Positions 9,205 through 18,253 are shown, counted from the first letter of the stretch. The stretch is DNA of 64,000 bases from Algoriphagus sp. Y33 (GCF_014838715.1 NZ_CP061947.1:1178001-1242000); one strand, 5' to 3'. The notes: a model not told the origin generated them from the letters alone. Made by a program: numbers and translations.

Positions 9205-10671
9205 ATGATTTTATTATATCTTTTGATTGGGATTTATGCCCTGGGAATGCTGTTTATTTTTGTTTACAGCCTTGCTCAAGGGCATTTGCTTTTAAGGTTT
9301 CTTGGTGCAAAAAAATCATTGGAACTGGTGCCTCATGTTTCACCTGTAGTCTGGCCAAAAGTCACAGTACAGTTACCAGTCTACAATGAACTTTACGTTG
9401 TAGATCGTTTGGTAGAGGCAATTTCCCGGATAAATTATCCCTTGGAATTACTGGAAATCCAAGTGCTGGATGACAGCACAGATCAGACCGCCAAGTTGAT
9501 CCAAAGGAAAATCCTTGAGTTTCCTGAAATCAATTTCAAATACATTCATCGTTCTGACAGGTCAGGCTTTAAGGCGGGTGCATTAAAGGAAGGCTTGGCT
9601 AAAGCCAGCGGAGAGTTTATCGCGATTTTCGATGCGGATTTTGTTCCTGATCCTGATTTTTTGCTGAAAACCATTCCTTATTTCTCTTCGGCCAAAGTCG
9701 GAATGGTCCAAACCCGCTGGACACATTTGAACAAAAACTATTCGCTGCTTACACGCTTACAGGCTTTTGCGCTGGATGCACATTTTCTGATCGAACAGAT
9801 CGGGAGAAACAGCCAGCATGCATTTATCAATTTCAATGGAACCGGTGGTATTTGGAGAAAGACCTGTATTGTTGATGCGGGAAACTGGCAGGATGATACA
9901 TTGACTGAGGATTTGGATTTGAGCTACCGTGCCCAGCGCAGAGGATGGGAGTTTGTCTATAGACCGGAAATAGAATCCCCGGCGGAGCTTCCTCCGATTA
10001 TGTCGGCAGTAAAGTCACAGCAATTTCGCTGGACCAAAGGAGGAGCAGAATGCGCAGTAAAACATGCCAAAGCGGTTTTGGGGGAAAATCTTCCGTTTTC
10101 TACTAAATTTCACGCGATGGCCCATCTCTTCAACAGCAGTATTTTTATAGCAGTTTTATTAGTGAGCCTGAGTAGTATGGGCGTGTGGTGGGCAGGAACG
10201 CAAGGCATGATTTCAGCGAATCTGTTCAAAATTTCGGGACTGTTTATGATCGGGTTTGTGATCATTGCAGGTGTGTATTTGGTTGGGTATTTCTATGAGA
10301 AACGAAGTTTTTGGAGAAGCTTGATTCAAGCCATCTATATGTTGCCATTATTCCTGTCGGTGTCTATGGGCCTAGGCTTGCATAATGCCCAGGCAGTTTG
10401 GGAAGGGCTTTCCGGTAAAAAATCACCCTTTATCCGTACTCCAAAATTTAACCTGGAAAGTGGTTCCGGTCTGGAAACAAATCGTTACCTCAAGTTCAAA
10501 ATCCCGGTTACCACCTGGATGGAAGGTGGGTTGATGCTGGTGTTTTCAGGTATGGTAGCACTCCATATTTATTTGGGTACTTTCGAAATGTTGCCCTTTC
10601 ACCTGATGCTCTCAGTAGGATATGGGTTGGTTTTCTTTTCATCATTCAAAGCCTATAGTTTGGGTAAATAA
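9205..10671 (+). CDS. Processive GT2 glycosyltransferase (cellulose/mannan synthase-like)
   Basis: The product has 488 residues: an N-terminal membrane helix, a cytosolic GT-A domain, then four or more C-terminal helices. GT2 signatures appear in order: VQLPVYNE, LDDSTDQT, FDADFVPD, the acceptor-site TLTEDLDLSYRAQRRGW, and QQFRWTKGG, which is the Q(Q/R)xRW motif of processive enzymes. The layout resembles CslA/mannan synthase-like and BcsA-like enzymes, without a PilZ domain. It starts directly after the polyferredoxin stop. A GH113-like enzyme lies at the end of the same gene run, which fits synthesis of a beta-linked glycan; polymer identity is inference. Confidence 0.88.
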   Translation: MILLYLLIGIYALGMLFIFVYSLAQGHLLLRFLGAKKSLELVPHVSPVVWPKVTVQLPVYNELYVVDRLVEAISRINYPLELLEIQVLDDSTDQTAKLIQRKILEFPEINFKYIHRSDRSGFKAGALKEGLAKASGEFIAIFDADFVPDPDFLLKTIPYFSSAKVGMVQTRWTHLNKNYSLLTRLQAFALDAHFLIEQIGRNSQHAFINFNGTGGIWRKTCIVDAGNWQDDTLTEDLDLSYRAQRRGWEFVYRPEIESPAELPPIMSAVKSQQFRWTKGGAECAVKHAKAVLGENLPFSTKFHAMAHLFNSSIFIAVLLVSLSSMGVWWAGTQGMISANLFKISGLFMIGFVIIAGVYLVGYFYEKRSFWRSLIQAIYMLPLFLSVSMGLGLHNAQAVWEGLSGKKSPFIRTPKFNLESGSGLETNRYLKFKIPVTTWMEGGLMLVFSGMVALHIYLGTFEMLPFHLMLSVGYGLVFFSSFKAYSLGK

Positions 10672-10677
10672 CTTTCG

Positions 10678-11370
10678 ATGCATAATCCACCAATTATTGA
10701 TGTAATCATTCCTGCCTACAATGAGGAGAAATCCATTCCAAAGGTAATTGGGGATATTCCATCTCTAGTCAGAAACGTAGTAGTAGCAAATAACAACTCT
10801 ACAGACAGCACAGGAAAAGTAGCGGAGATGGCTGGGGCAAAAGTGGTTTTCGAACCTCAGAAAGGTTATGGAAAAGCATGTCTGACTGCGATGGACTGGA
10901 TCAAAAAGCAGGAAACCCAACCGGATATTGTGGTCTTTTTGGATGGGGATTACAGCGATTTTCCTGAAGAATTGCCGGATTTGATTCAGCCTATTTTGGA
11001 CCAAAAAGCAGAGCTGGTGATTGGATCCAGAGCCTTGGGAGTGCGGGAATTCGGTTCGATGACGTTTCCCCAGGTATTTGGAAATTGGCTGGCAACTACC
11101 ATGATGAAGTATATGCAGGGAGCTGAATTTTCTGATTTGGGCCCATTTCGGGCAATTGTTTGGCCCAAGCTTCTTGAATTGAATATGGTAGATCAGAACT
11201 TTGGTTGGACGATCGAGATGCAGATTAAAGCGCATAAAGCTGGTCTTCGATACACGGAAGTTCCGGTGAATTATCGAAAGCGGGTAGGTGTTTCGAAAGT
11301 AAGTGGAACGGTTAAGGGAGTATTTGGAGCTGGATGGAAGATCATTTATACGATTTTCAAGTATTGGTAA
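10678..11370 (+). CDS. GT2 glycosyltransferase (polyprenyl-phosphate sugar synthase type)
   Basis: The product has 230 residues, is soluble and consists of one GT-A domain. Motifs are DVIIPAYNEEKSIPKVI, NNNSTDSTGKVAE, VVFLDGDYSDFPEEL and SDLGPFRAI. This short form resembles dolichyl/undecaprenyl-phosphate glucose or mannose synthases, which load a lipid carrier for GT-C enzymes. A GT-C-like membrane protein lies at 13158-14492, so a lipid-linked donor role is reasonable. The gene starts six bases after the processive GT2, so they are probably one operon. The last residues are followed at once by the repeat array. Confidence 0.86.
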   Translation: MHNPPIIDVIIPAYNEEKSIPKVIGDIPSLVRNVVVANNNSTDSTGKVAEMAGAKVVFEPQKGYGKACLTAMDWIKKQETQPDIVVFLDGDYSDFPEELPDLIQPILDQKAELVIGSRALGVREFGSMTFPQVFGNWLATTMMKYMQGAEFSDLGPFRAIVWPKLLELNMVDQNFGWTIEMQIKAHKAGLRYTEVPVNYRKRVGVSKVSGTVKGVFGAGWKIIYTIFKYW

Positions 11371-11380
11371 TTTGTAGAAC

Positions 11381-12166
11381 CAAGAAGCAAGAGCCATGAT
11401 TCGTCATTGCGATAAGCGAGGTAGGAGCGAAGAAGCAATCTCTTACGTAAGGATAAAGTAGCAAGTAACAAGTAATAAGAGTCAAGAGTCTAGTGACAAC
11501 ACGTGCGAACTCCCCCTTGGATTGATTAGTTGGTTTGGAAAAATAAATTCGGGTAAAGGGGGCAAGGGGGATTTTATAGAGAGTAACTGATAGGACAAGA
11601 GTCAAGAAGCAAGAGCCATGATTCGTCATTGCGATAAGCGAGGCAGGAGCCAAGAAGCAATCTCTTACGTAAGGATAAAGTAGCAAGTAACAAGTAACAA
11701 GAGTCAAGAAGCAAGTAGCAAGAGACGAGAGTCTAGTGACAACACCTGCGAACTCCCCCTTGGATTGATTAGTTGGTTTGGAAAAATAAATTCGGGTAAA
11801 GGGGGCAAGGGGGATTTTATAGAGAGTAACTGATAGGACAAGATTCAAGAAGCAAGGGCCATGATTCGTCATTGCGATAAGCGAGGTAGGAGCGAAGAAG
11901 CAATCTCTTACGTAAGGATAAAGTAGCAAGTAGCAAGAGACGAGAGTCTAGTGACAACACCTGCGAACTCCCCCTTGGATTGATTAGTTGGTTTGGAAAA
12001 ATAAATTCGGGTAAAGGGGGCAAGGGGGATTTTATAGAGAGTAACTGATAGGGCAAGATTCAAGAAGCAAGGGCCATGATTCGTCATTGCGATAAGCGAG
12101 GCAGGAGCGAAGAAGCAATCTCTTATCGTTAGAATCAAGTAGCAAGATATTAGAATCAAGAAGAAT
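11381..12166. repeat. Composite tandem repeat array, three units plus a partial fourth
   Basis: Units begin with CAAGAAGCAAG at 11381, 11603, 11846 and 12061, giving lengths of 222, 243 and 215 bases, then a truncated copy. Each full unit has three parts. The first contains GATTCGTCATTGCGATAAGC and runs to GAAGCAATCTCTTA. The second is a variable-length stretch of AAGTAGCAAG/AAGAGTCAAG micro-repeats, which accounts for the length differences. The third is a block with an 8-bp inverted repeat, CCCCCTTG/CAAGGGGG (11512-11519 and 11563-11570 in unit 1). Single-base differences separate the units. Long minus-strand frames through the array are products of the repetition, not genes. The array interrupts an otherwise tight gene run. 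Confidence 0.9.
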
Positions 12167-12188
12167 GGATTTTTGTAATTTTAGACCT

Positions 12189-12285
12189 ATGAAATCGAGC
12201 ATGACTCAAAACGACACATATTTGAGGGGATTATCAGCCATGCGAGATTCCATATGGCATTTAAAAGTCAAATTATAGTCATATG
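12189..12285 (+). repeat. Dispersed start-codon element, copy A
   Basis: This copy begins ATGAAATCGAGCATG, has the core at 12226-12250 (GCCATGCGAGATTCC inside it), and ends TCAAATTATAGTCATATGAAA on the start codon of the 12283 lipoprotein gene. It shares this order with copies at 26324-26536 and 45371-45487. The arm before the core can pair (CTCAAA with TTTGAG), and the arm after it holds CCATATGG. Confidence 0.75.
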
Positions 12286-13161
12286 AAAAATATATTCATC
12301 CTTGTTTTGCTTTTATTTCTGATCGGTTCCTGCAATTCGACAGGAAGAAAAGCTATTGATGAGGAGGAGTTTGCTTCCCGTTGGTATCAGGGTAGAGCCG
12401 AGATCAATGTCTTTGAACTAAAACAAATGCGCTATGGAGAGGAGCGGGAAGGTGGGGCAGTGATGATTTTTGTGACGGAGGATTTTTCGAAGAGAAAGCA
12501 GGTTAAACTTGACGATCCTGCTGCTGCGGGAAAAGGAGGGATGAAGGTGATGAAGCTGAATATGATGCGTGAGTTTGTGACTGGAGTCTATCCTTACCAC
12601 ACGATGCTCTCCGTTTTCACTCCGGTGTACGACGAGTTGAGTTCTCCCAAAATCGCAGCTTCAGTTACCGAATGGTGCGGGCAGTCATTTACACAGCTCA
12701 ACTGGAAAAACAATAAGTATCAGGCCAAATTATTCTCCTATTTCGAATCGGAAGGTGATCAGGAATTGTCCATAAGCGCAAATTCTGAAGACGAGATTTT
12801 CAATTTGATCAGGCTTAATCCCGACTTGGTGCCCTCGGGCCATCTGAAATTAATTCCAAGTTTGATTTATAATCGCTTTACCCACCATCCGCTAAATGCT
12901 GAAAGTGCAATAATTTTCAAGCGTAAGACGGGTTCGAATCAGGCTGAAGTAGAAGTGATCTATGAGGAAATCGGAAGAAAATTACTCATCAACTATGTGG
13001 ATGCTTTTCCATATGAGATCATTTCTTGGCAAGAAACGGAAACCAAAGAAGACGGCACCGAAGAGGTGACCACAGCAGTTCGTAAGAGTGTCCAAATGCT
13101 GGATTATTGGAAAAAAAATCGACTTCAGGATGAATCGGCTCGTAAAAGTCTAGGACTTTGA
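12283..13161 (+). CDS. Uncharacterised lipoprotein
   Basis: The product has 292 residues. A lipobox at IGSC (Cys17) predicts a lipoprotein. The mature part includes WYQGRAEINVFELKQMRYGE and AVMIFVTEDFSKRKQVKL, a pattern I recall from a Bacteroidota family often labelled, without good reason, as septum formation inhibitor Maf. No catalytic motif is recognised. It starts at the end of dispersed element copy A and its stop overlaps the next start (TTGA). Its position between glycosyltransferase genes suggests an envelope role, which is inference. Confidence 0.75.
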   Translation: MKNIFILVLLLFLIGSCNSTGRKAIDEEEFASRWYQGRAEINVFELKQMRYGEEREGGAVMIFVTEDFSKRKQVKLDDPAAAGKGGMKVMKLNMMREFVTGVYPYHTMLSVFTPVYDELSSPKIAASVTEWCGQSFTQLNWKNNKYQAKLFSYFESEGDQELSISANSEDEIFNLIRLNPDLVPSGHLKLIPSLIYNRFTHHPLNAESAIIFKRKTGSNQAEVEVIYEEIGRKLLINYVDAFPYEIISWQETETKEDGTEEVTTAVRKSVQMLDYWKKNRLQDESARKSLGL

Positions 13162-14492
13162 AAAGGCCAGTCAGACGGGCTCTTATTCTTTTGGTTTTTC
13201 TGCTGATGACGGCAGGATTTATCTTTTTAGGCTATTTCATTCCCAGAGAAAATTTTTGGCAAACTTTTTTAGTTTTCACATTGCTTTTTGCAGGGATGAT
13301 CGTCATTTCTTTTTTGAGCATAAAGCCAAAATGGGGTTGGATTTTTGTTGCCGGAATGCTTTTTAGATATGCCTTATTGCCTTCAATTCCTAATTGGTCG
13401 GATGATTACCCCCGTTTTTTATGGGACGGAGAACTGGTGAAATTGAACCAAAATCCTTATTTGGAAACGCCCGAACAATGGCTTCAGAGCCATCCCGGAA
13501 GCTCAAATGACTATTTGGTTAATCTTTATGAAGAGATGAATTCCCCGAAGTATTTTTCGGTATATCCACCCTTGAATCAGATAATATTCTATGTTGCCGC
13601 CTGGGGCGGAAATCTGAATCAAGGATCAGGTATTGTGATTATCAGAATCGTTCTGATTTTGGGAGAAATTGGTGTTTTCTTCCTTTTATTCAAGCTTTTT
13701 GATCATTTTGAGTTCCCTGCGAATAGACTTATTTTGTATTGGTTGAATCCGTTGGTCATCATGGAAATTACCGGAAATCTTCATTTTGAAGGGTTGGTGC
13801 TGCTTCTTTTGCTTGCTTCGCTGTATGGGTTAAGCAAAAATAGGGTTGGACTTTCTGGAGGGTTTTGGGGACTTTCGATTGGGATGAAGTTGCTGCCTTT
13901 GATGCTGGTTCCTACTTTCTTTTCATTTGCGAAAACCGGAAGATCCAACCTTTTTTGGATTGGATCGGGGATTGCTGTTATTGCTGGATTTATTTGGCTT
14001 CTGATAGATAATTCCTGGGTTCATTTCTTTCAAAGTCTGAAACTCTATCAAGGCAAATTTGAATTCAACGCATCAATCTATTCCCTGCTTCGGGAAATAG
14101 GCTTTTGGGTGAAGGGTTATAACATCATCGGGGAACTGACTCCCATTCTAAGCGGGGTCGCCTTGATTGGAATCCTCTATGTCACTTGGAAAAAGAAACC
14201 TCAAAATCTCTTGCAGCTTGTGGATCTTTGGGTGTTGATTTATTTGATTTACCTGGTTTTGCAGCCGGTCGTCCATCCCTGGTATCTGATTCCGGCGTTT
14301 GGCTTGAGCTTATTCACAGATAAAAAAGCCTTCCTTATTTGGACTTTTGCAGTGATATTCTCGTACCAAGCTTATGGCAATTCCGATTACCAAGAAAATC
14401 CACTGGTTCTAGCCGTAGAATATGCACTCTTGTTTGGTGCGATATATTGGGACAATTATCTATCAAAATACAAATCGGTAACAACTACATGA
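13158..14492 (+). CDS. GT-C-like polytopic mannosyltransferase-type membrane protein
   Basis: The product has 444 residues with about ten to twelve hydrophobic helices. An acidic loop after the second or third helix, PSIPNWSDDYPRFLWDGEL, resembles the DD/DxD loop of polyprenyl-phosphate-dependent GT-C enzymes. The loop continues NQNPYLETPEQWL, also seen in PIG-M-like and DUF2029-type mannosyltransferases. The start is TTG 13158, which overlaps the upstream stop as TTGA. The next in-frame ATG would remove part of the first helix, so TTG is preferred. The stop overlaps the following ATG (ATGA). Sugar and acceptor are not determinable. Confidence 0.75.
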   Translation: MKRPVRRALILLVFLLMTAGFIFLGYFIPRENFWQTFLVFTLLFAGMIVISFLSIKPKWGWIFVAGMLFRYALLPSIPNWSDDYPRFLWDGELVKLNQNPYLETPEQWLQSHPGSSNDYLVNLYEEMNSPKYFSVYPPLNQIIFYVAAWGGNLNQGSGIVIIRIVLILGEIGVFFLLFKLFDHFEFPANRLILYWLNPLVIMEITGNLHFEGLVLLLLLASLYGLSKNRVGLSGGFWGLSIGMKLLPLMLVPTFFSFAKTGRSNLFWIGSGIAVIAGFIWLLIDNSWVHFFQSLKLYQGKFEFNASIYSLLREIGFWVKGYNIIGELTPILSGVALIGILYVTWKKKPQNLLQLVDLWVLIYLIYLVLQPVVHPWYLIPAFGLSLFTDKKAFLIWTFAVIFSYQAYGNSDYQENPLVLAVEYALLFGAIYWDNYLSKYKSVTTT

Positions 14493-15214
14493 ACCATAGA
14501 CTTATACTCTCATTTCTCTTAGTAACTCTAATTTTTTCCTGTACTCCAAGTCCGGAAAAGCAAGCTGAGAAACTTATCGAAAAGTCAATTAACGCACATG
14601 AACTTTCCAAAAAATGGGCGGATGTGGCAAGTATCAAATTCAAGAAAAAAAAACGTATACTGGATGAAAACGGAGCTGTTGATAGCGAGTACGAACAATG
14701 GTTGGAATTTCGGCTGAAGCCCTATTACGAAGGGAAAATATCGTGGGAGAAAGACAGCGTGCTTCATGTAGCCAATTTCAACGGAAGCAAGATGAGCTAT
14801 CAAATGGGTGGGAATGCAATTCAGAATGAAGGGTTTTTGAGAGCTAAAAAATCAGAAATTGATGCTGCTTATTTTGCTTTTGCGCAGCCCTGGAATCTGA
14901 TGGATGAGAATGCAAGCTTGATGTATGAAGGGCAGAAGACATTGGAGGATGGTAAAAAGGCTGAAGCTGTTCGAGCGGATTATGGTTCCGATTCGGATAT
15001 CCGGTGGTTTTATTTTGATTCGGTTTCGGCTCAGGTTGTGGCCAATGAACTTCATGACAAAAACCTTAGCTTGATTGAAAATACCTCTTACGATGAGTCA
15101 ACAGGTTTTTTATTGCCAAAAGAGCAGAAAAGTTATAGAATTGATGATGCGCGCAAGAAGATCTTTATTCAGGCGGAGTATTTATATTCTGATTATGAAG
15201 TAACTTTTGAATAA
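14489..15214 (+). CDS. DUF6503-like lipoprotein, first of two paralogues
   Basis: The product has 241 residues from ATG 14489. That start overlaps the upstream stop by four bases and immediately precedes a lipoprotein signal (LIFSC); longer in-frame upstream starts lack a signal. The N-terminal motif AEKLIEKSINAHELSKKW and the AYFAFAQPWNL segment match the next gene (AEKIVDKAIEAHGG; AYFAFLPYGLN). The pair are diverged duplicates, probably LolA-like beta structures; that fold idea is inference. Both probably sit on a membrane facing the periplasm. No enzymatic motif is seen. Confidence 0.75.
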   Translation: MNHRLILSFLLVTLIFSCTPSPEKQAEKLIEKSINAHELSKKWADVASIKFKKKKRILDENGAVDSEYEQWLEFRLKPYYEGKISWEKDSVLHVANFNGSKMSYQMGGNAIQNEGFLRAKKSEIDAAYFAFAQPWNLMDENASLMYEGQKTLEDGKKAEAVRADYGSDSDIRWFYFDSVSAQVVANELHDKNLSLIENTSYDESTGFLLPKEQKSYRIDDARKKIFIQAEYLYSDYEVTFE

Positions 15215-15244
15215 TTGAGCGTTTACCCTTTGAATATCAAACCA

Positions 15245-15988
15245 ATGAATATTAAACACTTCTTTATTTTCGTGCTTGGCCTAGCTGCTTTTTCTTGTGA
15301 GTCCCGGACTGAAGCTGAGAAAATCGTTGACAAAGCTATAGAAGCGCATGGAGGACAGGCTTACTCCAATTCGAAAATTGAGTTTGATTTCAGAAACACC
15401 CATTATACCATTTTCAAAACACCGGATAGGTTTGAGTACATCCGCGAGTTTTTGGATTCTACAGGAAATGTAATAGACGTGCTGAACAATGCCGGTTTTG
15501 TGCGGACTGTAAATGGTGCGAAAATCGATACACTTTCCGAAGAATGGATTGGAAAATATTCCCGCTCGGTCAATTCGGTGGCTTATTTTGCTTTTCTTCC
15601 TTATGGGCTCAATGATCCTTCCGTTTTCAAAACTTCCCTGGGCGAAACAGAAATCAATGGGAAGAACTATGACTTGATCAAAGTGACTTTTGCCGAGGAA
15701 GGCGGAGGGGAGGATTTTGACGATGAGTTTTTGTACTGGATAGGTGCCGATGATTCGATTGTGGATTTCATGGCTTATAGCTACCATACGGATGGCGGAG
15801 GTGTGCGGATGAGAGAAGTAGGCACTGTAAACGAGGTGGGGGGAATTCGCTTTCAAAACTACCTAAATCTAAAGCCGGTGGATGAGTCGGTTCCTGTAGA
15901 GAAAATGCAGGCTTTGTACGAATCCGGTGAGTTAGAGCTGCTTTCGGAGATAAACTTGGAGAATATTAAGGTTGAACCGTTGAAATAA
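15245..15988 (+). CDS. DUF6503 family lipoprotein, second paralogue
   Basis: The product has 247 residues from ATG 15245. A TTG ten codons upstream is in frame, but the ATG starts directly at the lipoprotein signal (AAFSC). Characteristic pieces are AEKIVDKAIEAHGGQ, YSRSVNSVAYFAFLPYGLND, VTFAEEGGGEDFDDEFLYWI and MAYSYHTDGGGVRMRE, which fit DUF6503 as I recall it. It lies 30 bases after its paralogue and 10 bases before the hydrolase-OsmC gene, so it is probably in the same transcript. Function unknown. Confidence 0.82.
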   Translation: MNIKHFFIFVLGLAAFSCESRTEAEKIVDKAIEAHGGQAYSNSKIEFDFRNTHYTIFKTPDRFEYIREFLDSTGNVIDVLNNAGFVRTVNGAKIDTLSEEWIGKYSRSVNSVAYFAFLPYGLNDPSVFKTSLGETEINGKNYDLIKVTFAEEGGGEDFDDEFLYWIGADDSIVDFMAYSYHTDGGGVRMREVGTVNEVGGIRFQNYLNLKPVDESVPVEKMQALYESGELELLSEINLENIKVEPLK

Positions 15989-15998
15989 TTAATCAAAA

Positions 15999-17216
15999 AT
16001 GAACCCAAAACGACTGACATTTACCAATAGAAATGGCCATGAGCTGGCGGCACACCTCTATCTGCCTGCTGATCAAAAGCCGCATTTTTTTGCGATTTTT
16101 GCGCATTGCTTCACCTGCTCCAAAAACTTCTCGGCTGTCACCCGAATTTGTACTGCACTTTCCCAAAATGGAATAGCTGCATTAAGTTTCGATTTCACAG
16201 GGCTAGGGATGAGTGAAGGAGAATTCGCCGACTCAACTTTTACTGGTAATGTGAGTGATTTACTGGATGCGGCCGATTTCCTAACCAGAGAATATCAATC
16301 TCCCAAAATGCTCATCGGCCATTCGCTTGGAGGCGCAGCGGTGTTATATGCGGCAGCTGAGATAAGTGAAGTAGAAGCCGTTGTAACTATTGCTGCGCCT
16401 GCATTCCCGGCGCATGTCCGCCATTTGTTCGTGGATAGTATTGAGGAAATAGAGAAAAGCGGAAGTGCAAAAGTTAAAATTGGCGGCCGTCCATTTCATA
16501 TCAGCAAGAGCTTTGTGGATGATTTGGAGCAGAAACCCTTGGCTACTTTTCTGAAAAAGCTGAAGAAGTCTCTACTCATCATGCATTCTCCCCAGGATGA
16601 AATCGTGGAAATCAGTAATGCTGCGGAGATTTACAGTGCGGCTTTTCATCCGAAAAGTTTTATCTCATTAGATGGTGCCAATCATTTGGTATCAGATCCC
16701 AAAGACAGCGAATACATCGCTGAGGTGATTGGAAGCTGGAGCAAACGCTATGTGATAGTAAATGAGGAAAAGCAGTCTAATGATACCCAAGGGAATCAGG
16801 TTTTCGTGAGACTTTCGGGAGAGAAATACACCACGGAAGTGATGACACCAAATCACCATTTGATTGCGGATGAGCCGGCTGACCTTGGAGGGGATGATCT
16901 GGGACCCAATCCATATGACTTGCTGATGGCTTCACTGGGAAGTTGCACCGCAATGACTTTGAAGATGTATGCAGATCGGAAAAAGTGGCCTTTGAAGGAA
17001 GTTTCCGTCTTTCTGAACCATGAGAAAGTTCACTTGTCTGACAGTGCCCATCCTGAAGAAAACACTGCAAAAGTCAGTCAATTTACCCGAATTATAGAAA
17101 TCGAAGGGGAACTGGATGCAGAGCAAAGACAGAAACTGTTGGAGATTTCCAATAAGTGCCCTGTGCATCGCACACTGCAGGAGGAGATTATTATTCAAAC
17201 CATGTTGGCAAAGTGA
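15999..17216 (+). CDS. Bifunctional alpha/beta hydrolase-OsmC protein
   Basis: The product has 405 residues in two domains. Residues about 1-250 are an alpha/beta hydrolase with nucleophile motif GHSLGG (Ser109), a His in GANHLVSDP near the domain end, and an acidic residue likely in SPQDEIVEI. Residues about 265-405 are an OsmC/Ohr-type domain with a Cys in SLGSCTAMTLKMYADRK and a second in NKCPVHRTL; these two cysteines reduce organic hydroperoxides in the family. The fused form is known across several phyla. The last four bases (GTGA) overlap the start of the next gene. Confidence 0.92.
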   Translation: MNPKRLTFTNRNGHELAAHLYLPADQKPHFFAIFAHCFTCSKNFSAVTRICTALSQNGIAALSFDFTGLGMSEGEFADSTFTGNVSDLLDAADFLTREYQSPKMLIGHSLGGAAVLYAAAEISEVEAVVTIAAPAFPAHVRHLFVDSIEEIEKSGSAKVKIGGRPFHISKSFVDDLEQKPLATFLKKLKKSLLIMHSPQDEIVEISNAAEIYSAAFHPKSFISLDGANHLVSDPKDSEYIAEVIGSWSKRYVIVNEEKQSNDTQGNQVFVRLSGEKYTTEVMTPNHHLIADEPADLGGDDLGPNPYDLLMASLGSCTAMTLKMYADRKKWPLKEVSVFLNHEKVHLSDSAHPEENTAKVSQFTRIIEIEGELDAEQRQKLLEISNKCPVHRTLQEEIIIQTMLAK

Positions 17217-18253
17217 AAAGGAAACGGTCAAGGGATTACTTGCTGAGCTCAGTTCTGATTATGCTAGGACTGGTGTTATGGGCAATATTTCCCTTACAAC
17301 GGGACTTAATCACCGCTTCTGAAAAATGGAAAGGAGTGTGTTGGGTGGGAAGCAGGTCGCCACTTTTGGGGACGGAACTGGAGGTATTGAAGGCAACAGG
17401 AGCCAATGCAATTTCCCAAACACCTTTTGGCTGGCAGAATGAAAAGAATACTCCTGAGATCCGCTGGGATATGCATAATGAAAACAAATGGTGGGGAGAA
17501 TCTTCAGTAGGGATTAAAGCAACGTTTGATTCTTCTGCCCGTCATGGGATTATGAATATGCTCAAGCCGCACCTATGGGTTCGCGGGAGTTGGCCGGGTG
17601 AAATAGTCATGAAAAGCGAGGAGGATTGGAAGCTGTGGTTTGAGAATTACGGGGGTTTTATTCTGGATTATGCTAAAATGGCCGAGGAGCATCAAATCCC
17701 CATGCTCTGCGTGGGCACTGAACTGGAATTGACCTCTGCACGTGAAGAAGACTGGAGAAAAGTGATTGCGGAAATCCGAAAAGTCTATTCCGGTAAGTTA
17801 GTTTACGCAGCAAATTTCACTGAATTTGAGCATGTGAAATTTTGGGATGCACTGGATTACATTGGAATTCAGGCGTATTTTCCTCTCTCTTCAAAGGCTG
17901 ATCCAAAGCTTGCAGACCTCAAAGCCGGCTGGAAAAAGCATCTACCAAAAATCGAAAAACTAGTCTCCGAGAGCAAAAAGCCGGTGATATTTACTGAGAT
18001 TGGTTACTGCAACACTGTGGACGCAGCCATGGAACCTTGGGTTTGGCCAAATGAGCGAAAGGAAACTGAACTTTCCGAAGAAATGCAGGCACTTTGCTAT
18101 GAGGCGTTTTTTGAAACAGCATGGCAAAAGAGCTGGATGGCCGGTGTGTTTTTCTGGAAATGGTATCCGGAGGGGAAGCATCGTGAGCCTGATTTTACCC
18201 CGCAGGGAAAAATGGCTGAGCAGGTGATGCGTAATTATTTTTTAGCTGACTGA
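17213..18253 (+). CDS. GH113-like glycoside hydrolase, membrane-anchored
   Basis: The product has 346 residues from GTG 17213. This start gives a basic stretch followed by one hydrophobic segment (YLLSSVLIMLGLVLWAIF) and a GTGA overlap with the upstream stop. The rest is a TIM barrel with likely acid/base Glu in CVGTELELTSAREEDW and nucleophile Glu in PVIFTEIGYCNT, both at barrel strand ends as in GH113 beta-mannanases. DYIGIQAYFPLS is also typical. Its place behind a mannan-synthase-like GT2 resembles the pairing of BcsA with an endoglucanase. Substrate is inference. Confidence 0.82.
   Translation: MKRKRSRDYLLSSVLIMLGLVLWAIFPLQRDLITASEKWKGVCWVGSRSPLLGTELEVLKATGANAISQTPFGWQNEKNTPEIRWDMHNENKWWGESSVGIKATFDSSARHGIMNMLKPHLWVRGSWPGEIVMKSEEDWKLWFENYGGFILDYAKMAEEHQIPMLCVGTELELTSAREEDWRKVIAEIRKVYSGKLVYAANFTEFEHVKFWDALDYIGIQAYFPLSSKADPKLADLKAGWKKHLPKIEKLVSESKKPVIFTEIGYCNTVDAAMEPWVWPNERKETELSEEMQALCYEAFFETAWQKSWMAGVFFWKWYPEGKHREPDFTPQGKMAEQVMRNYFLAD

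Noticed and set aside
11357..12159. Overlapping minus-strand ORFs of 190, 79 and 83 residues with repeated protein segments
   Set aside because: They are translations of the tandem repeat array. The repeated peptide merely mirrors the DNA unit, and there is no start context or domain.
14339..14488. Upstream extension of the first DUF6503 lipoprotein
   Set aside because: It overlaps the GT-C gene in another frame and would bury the lipoprotein signal. ATG 14489 makes an ATGA overlap.
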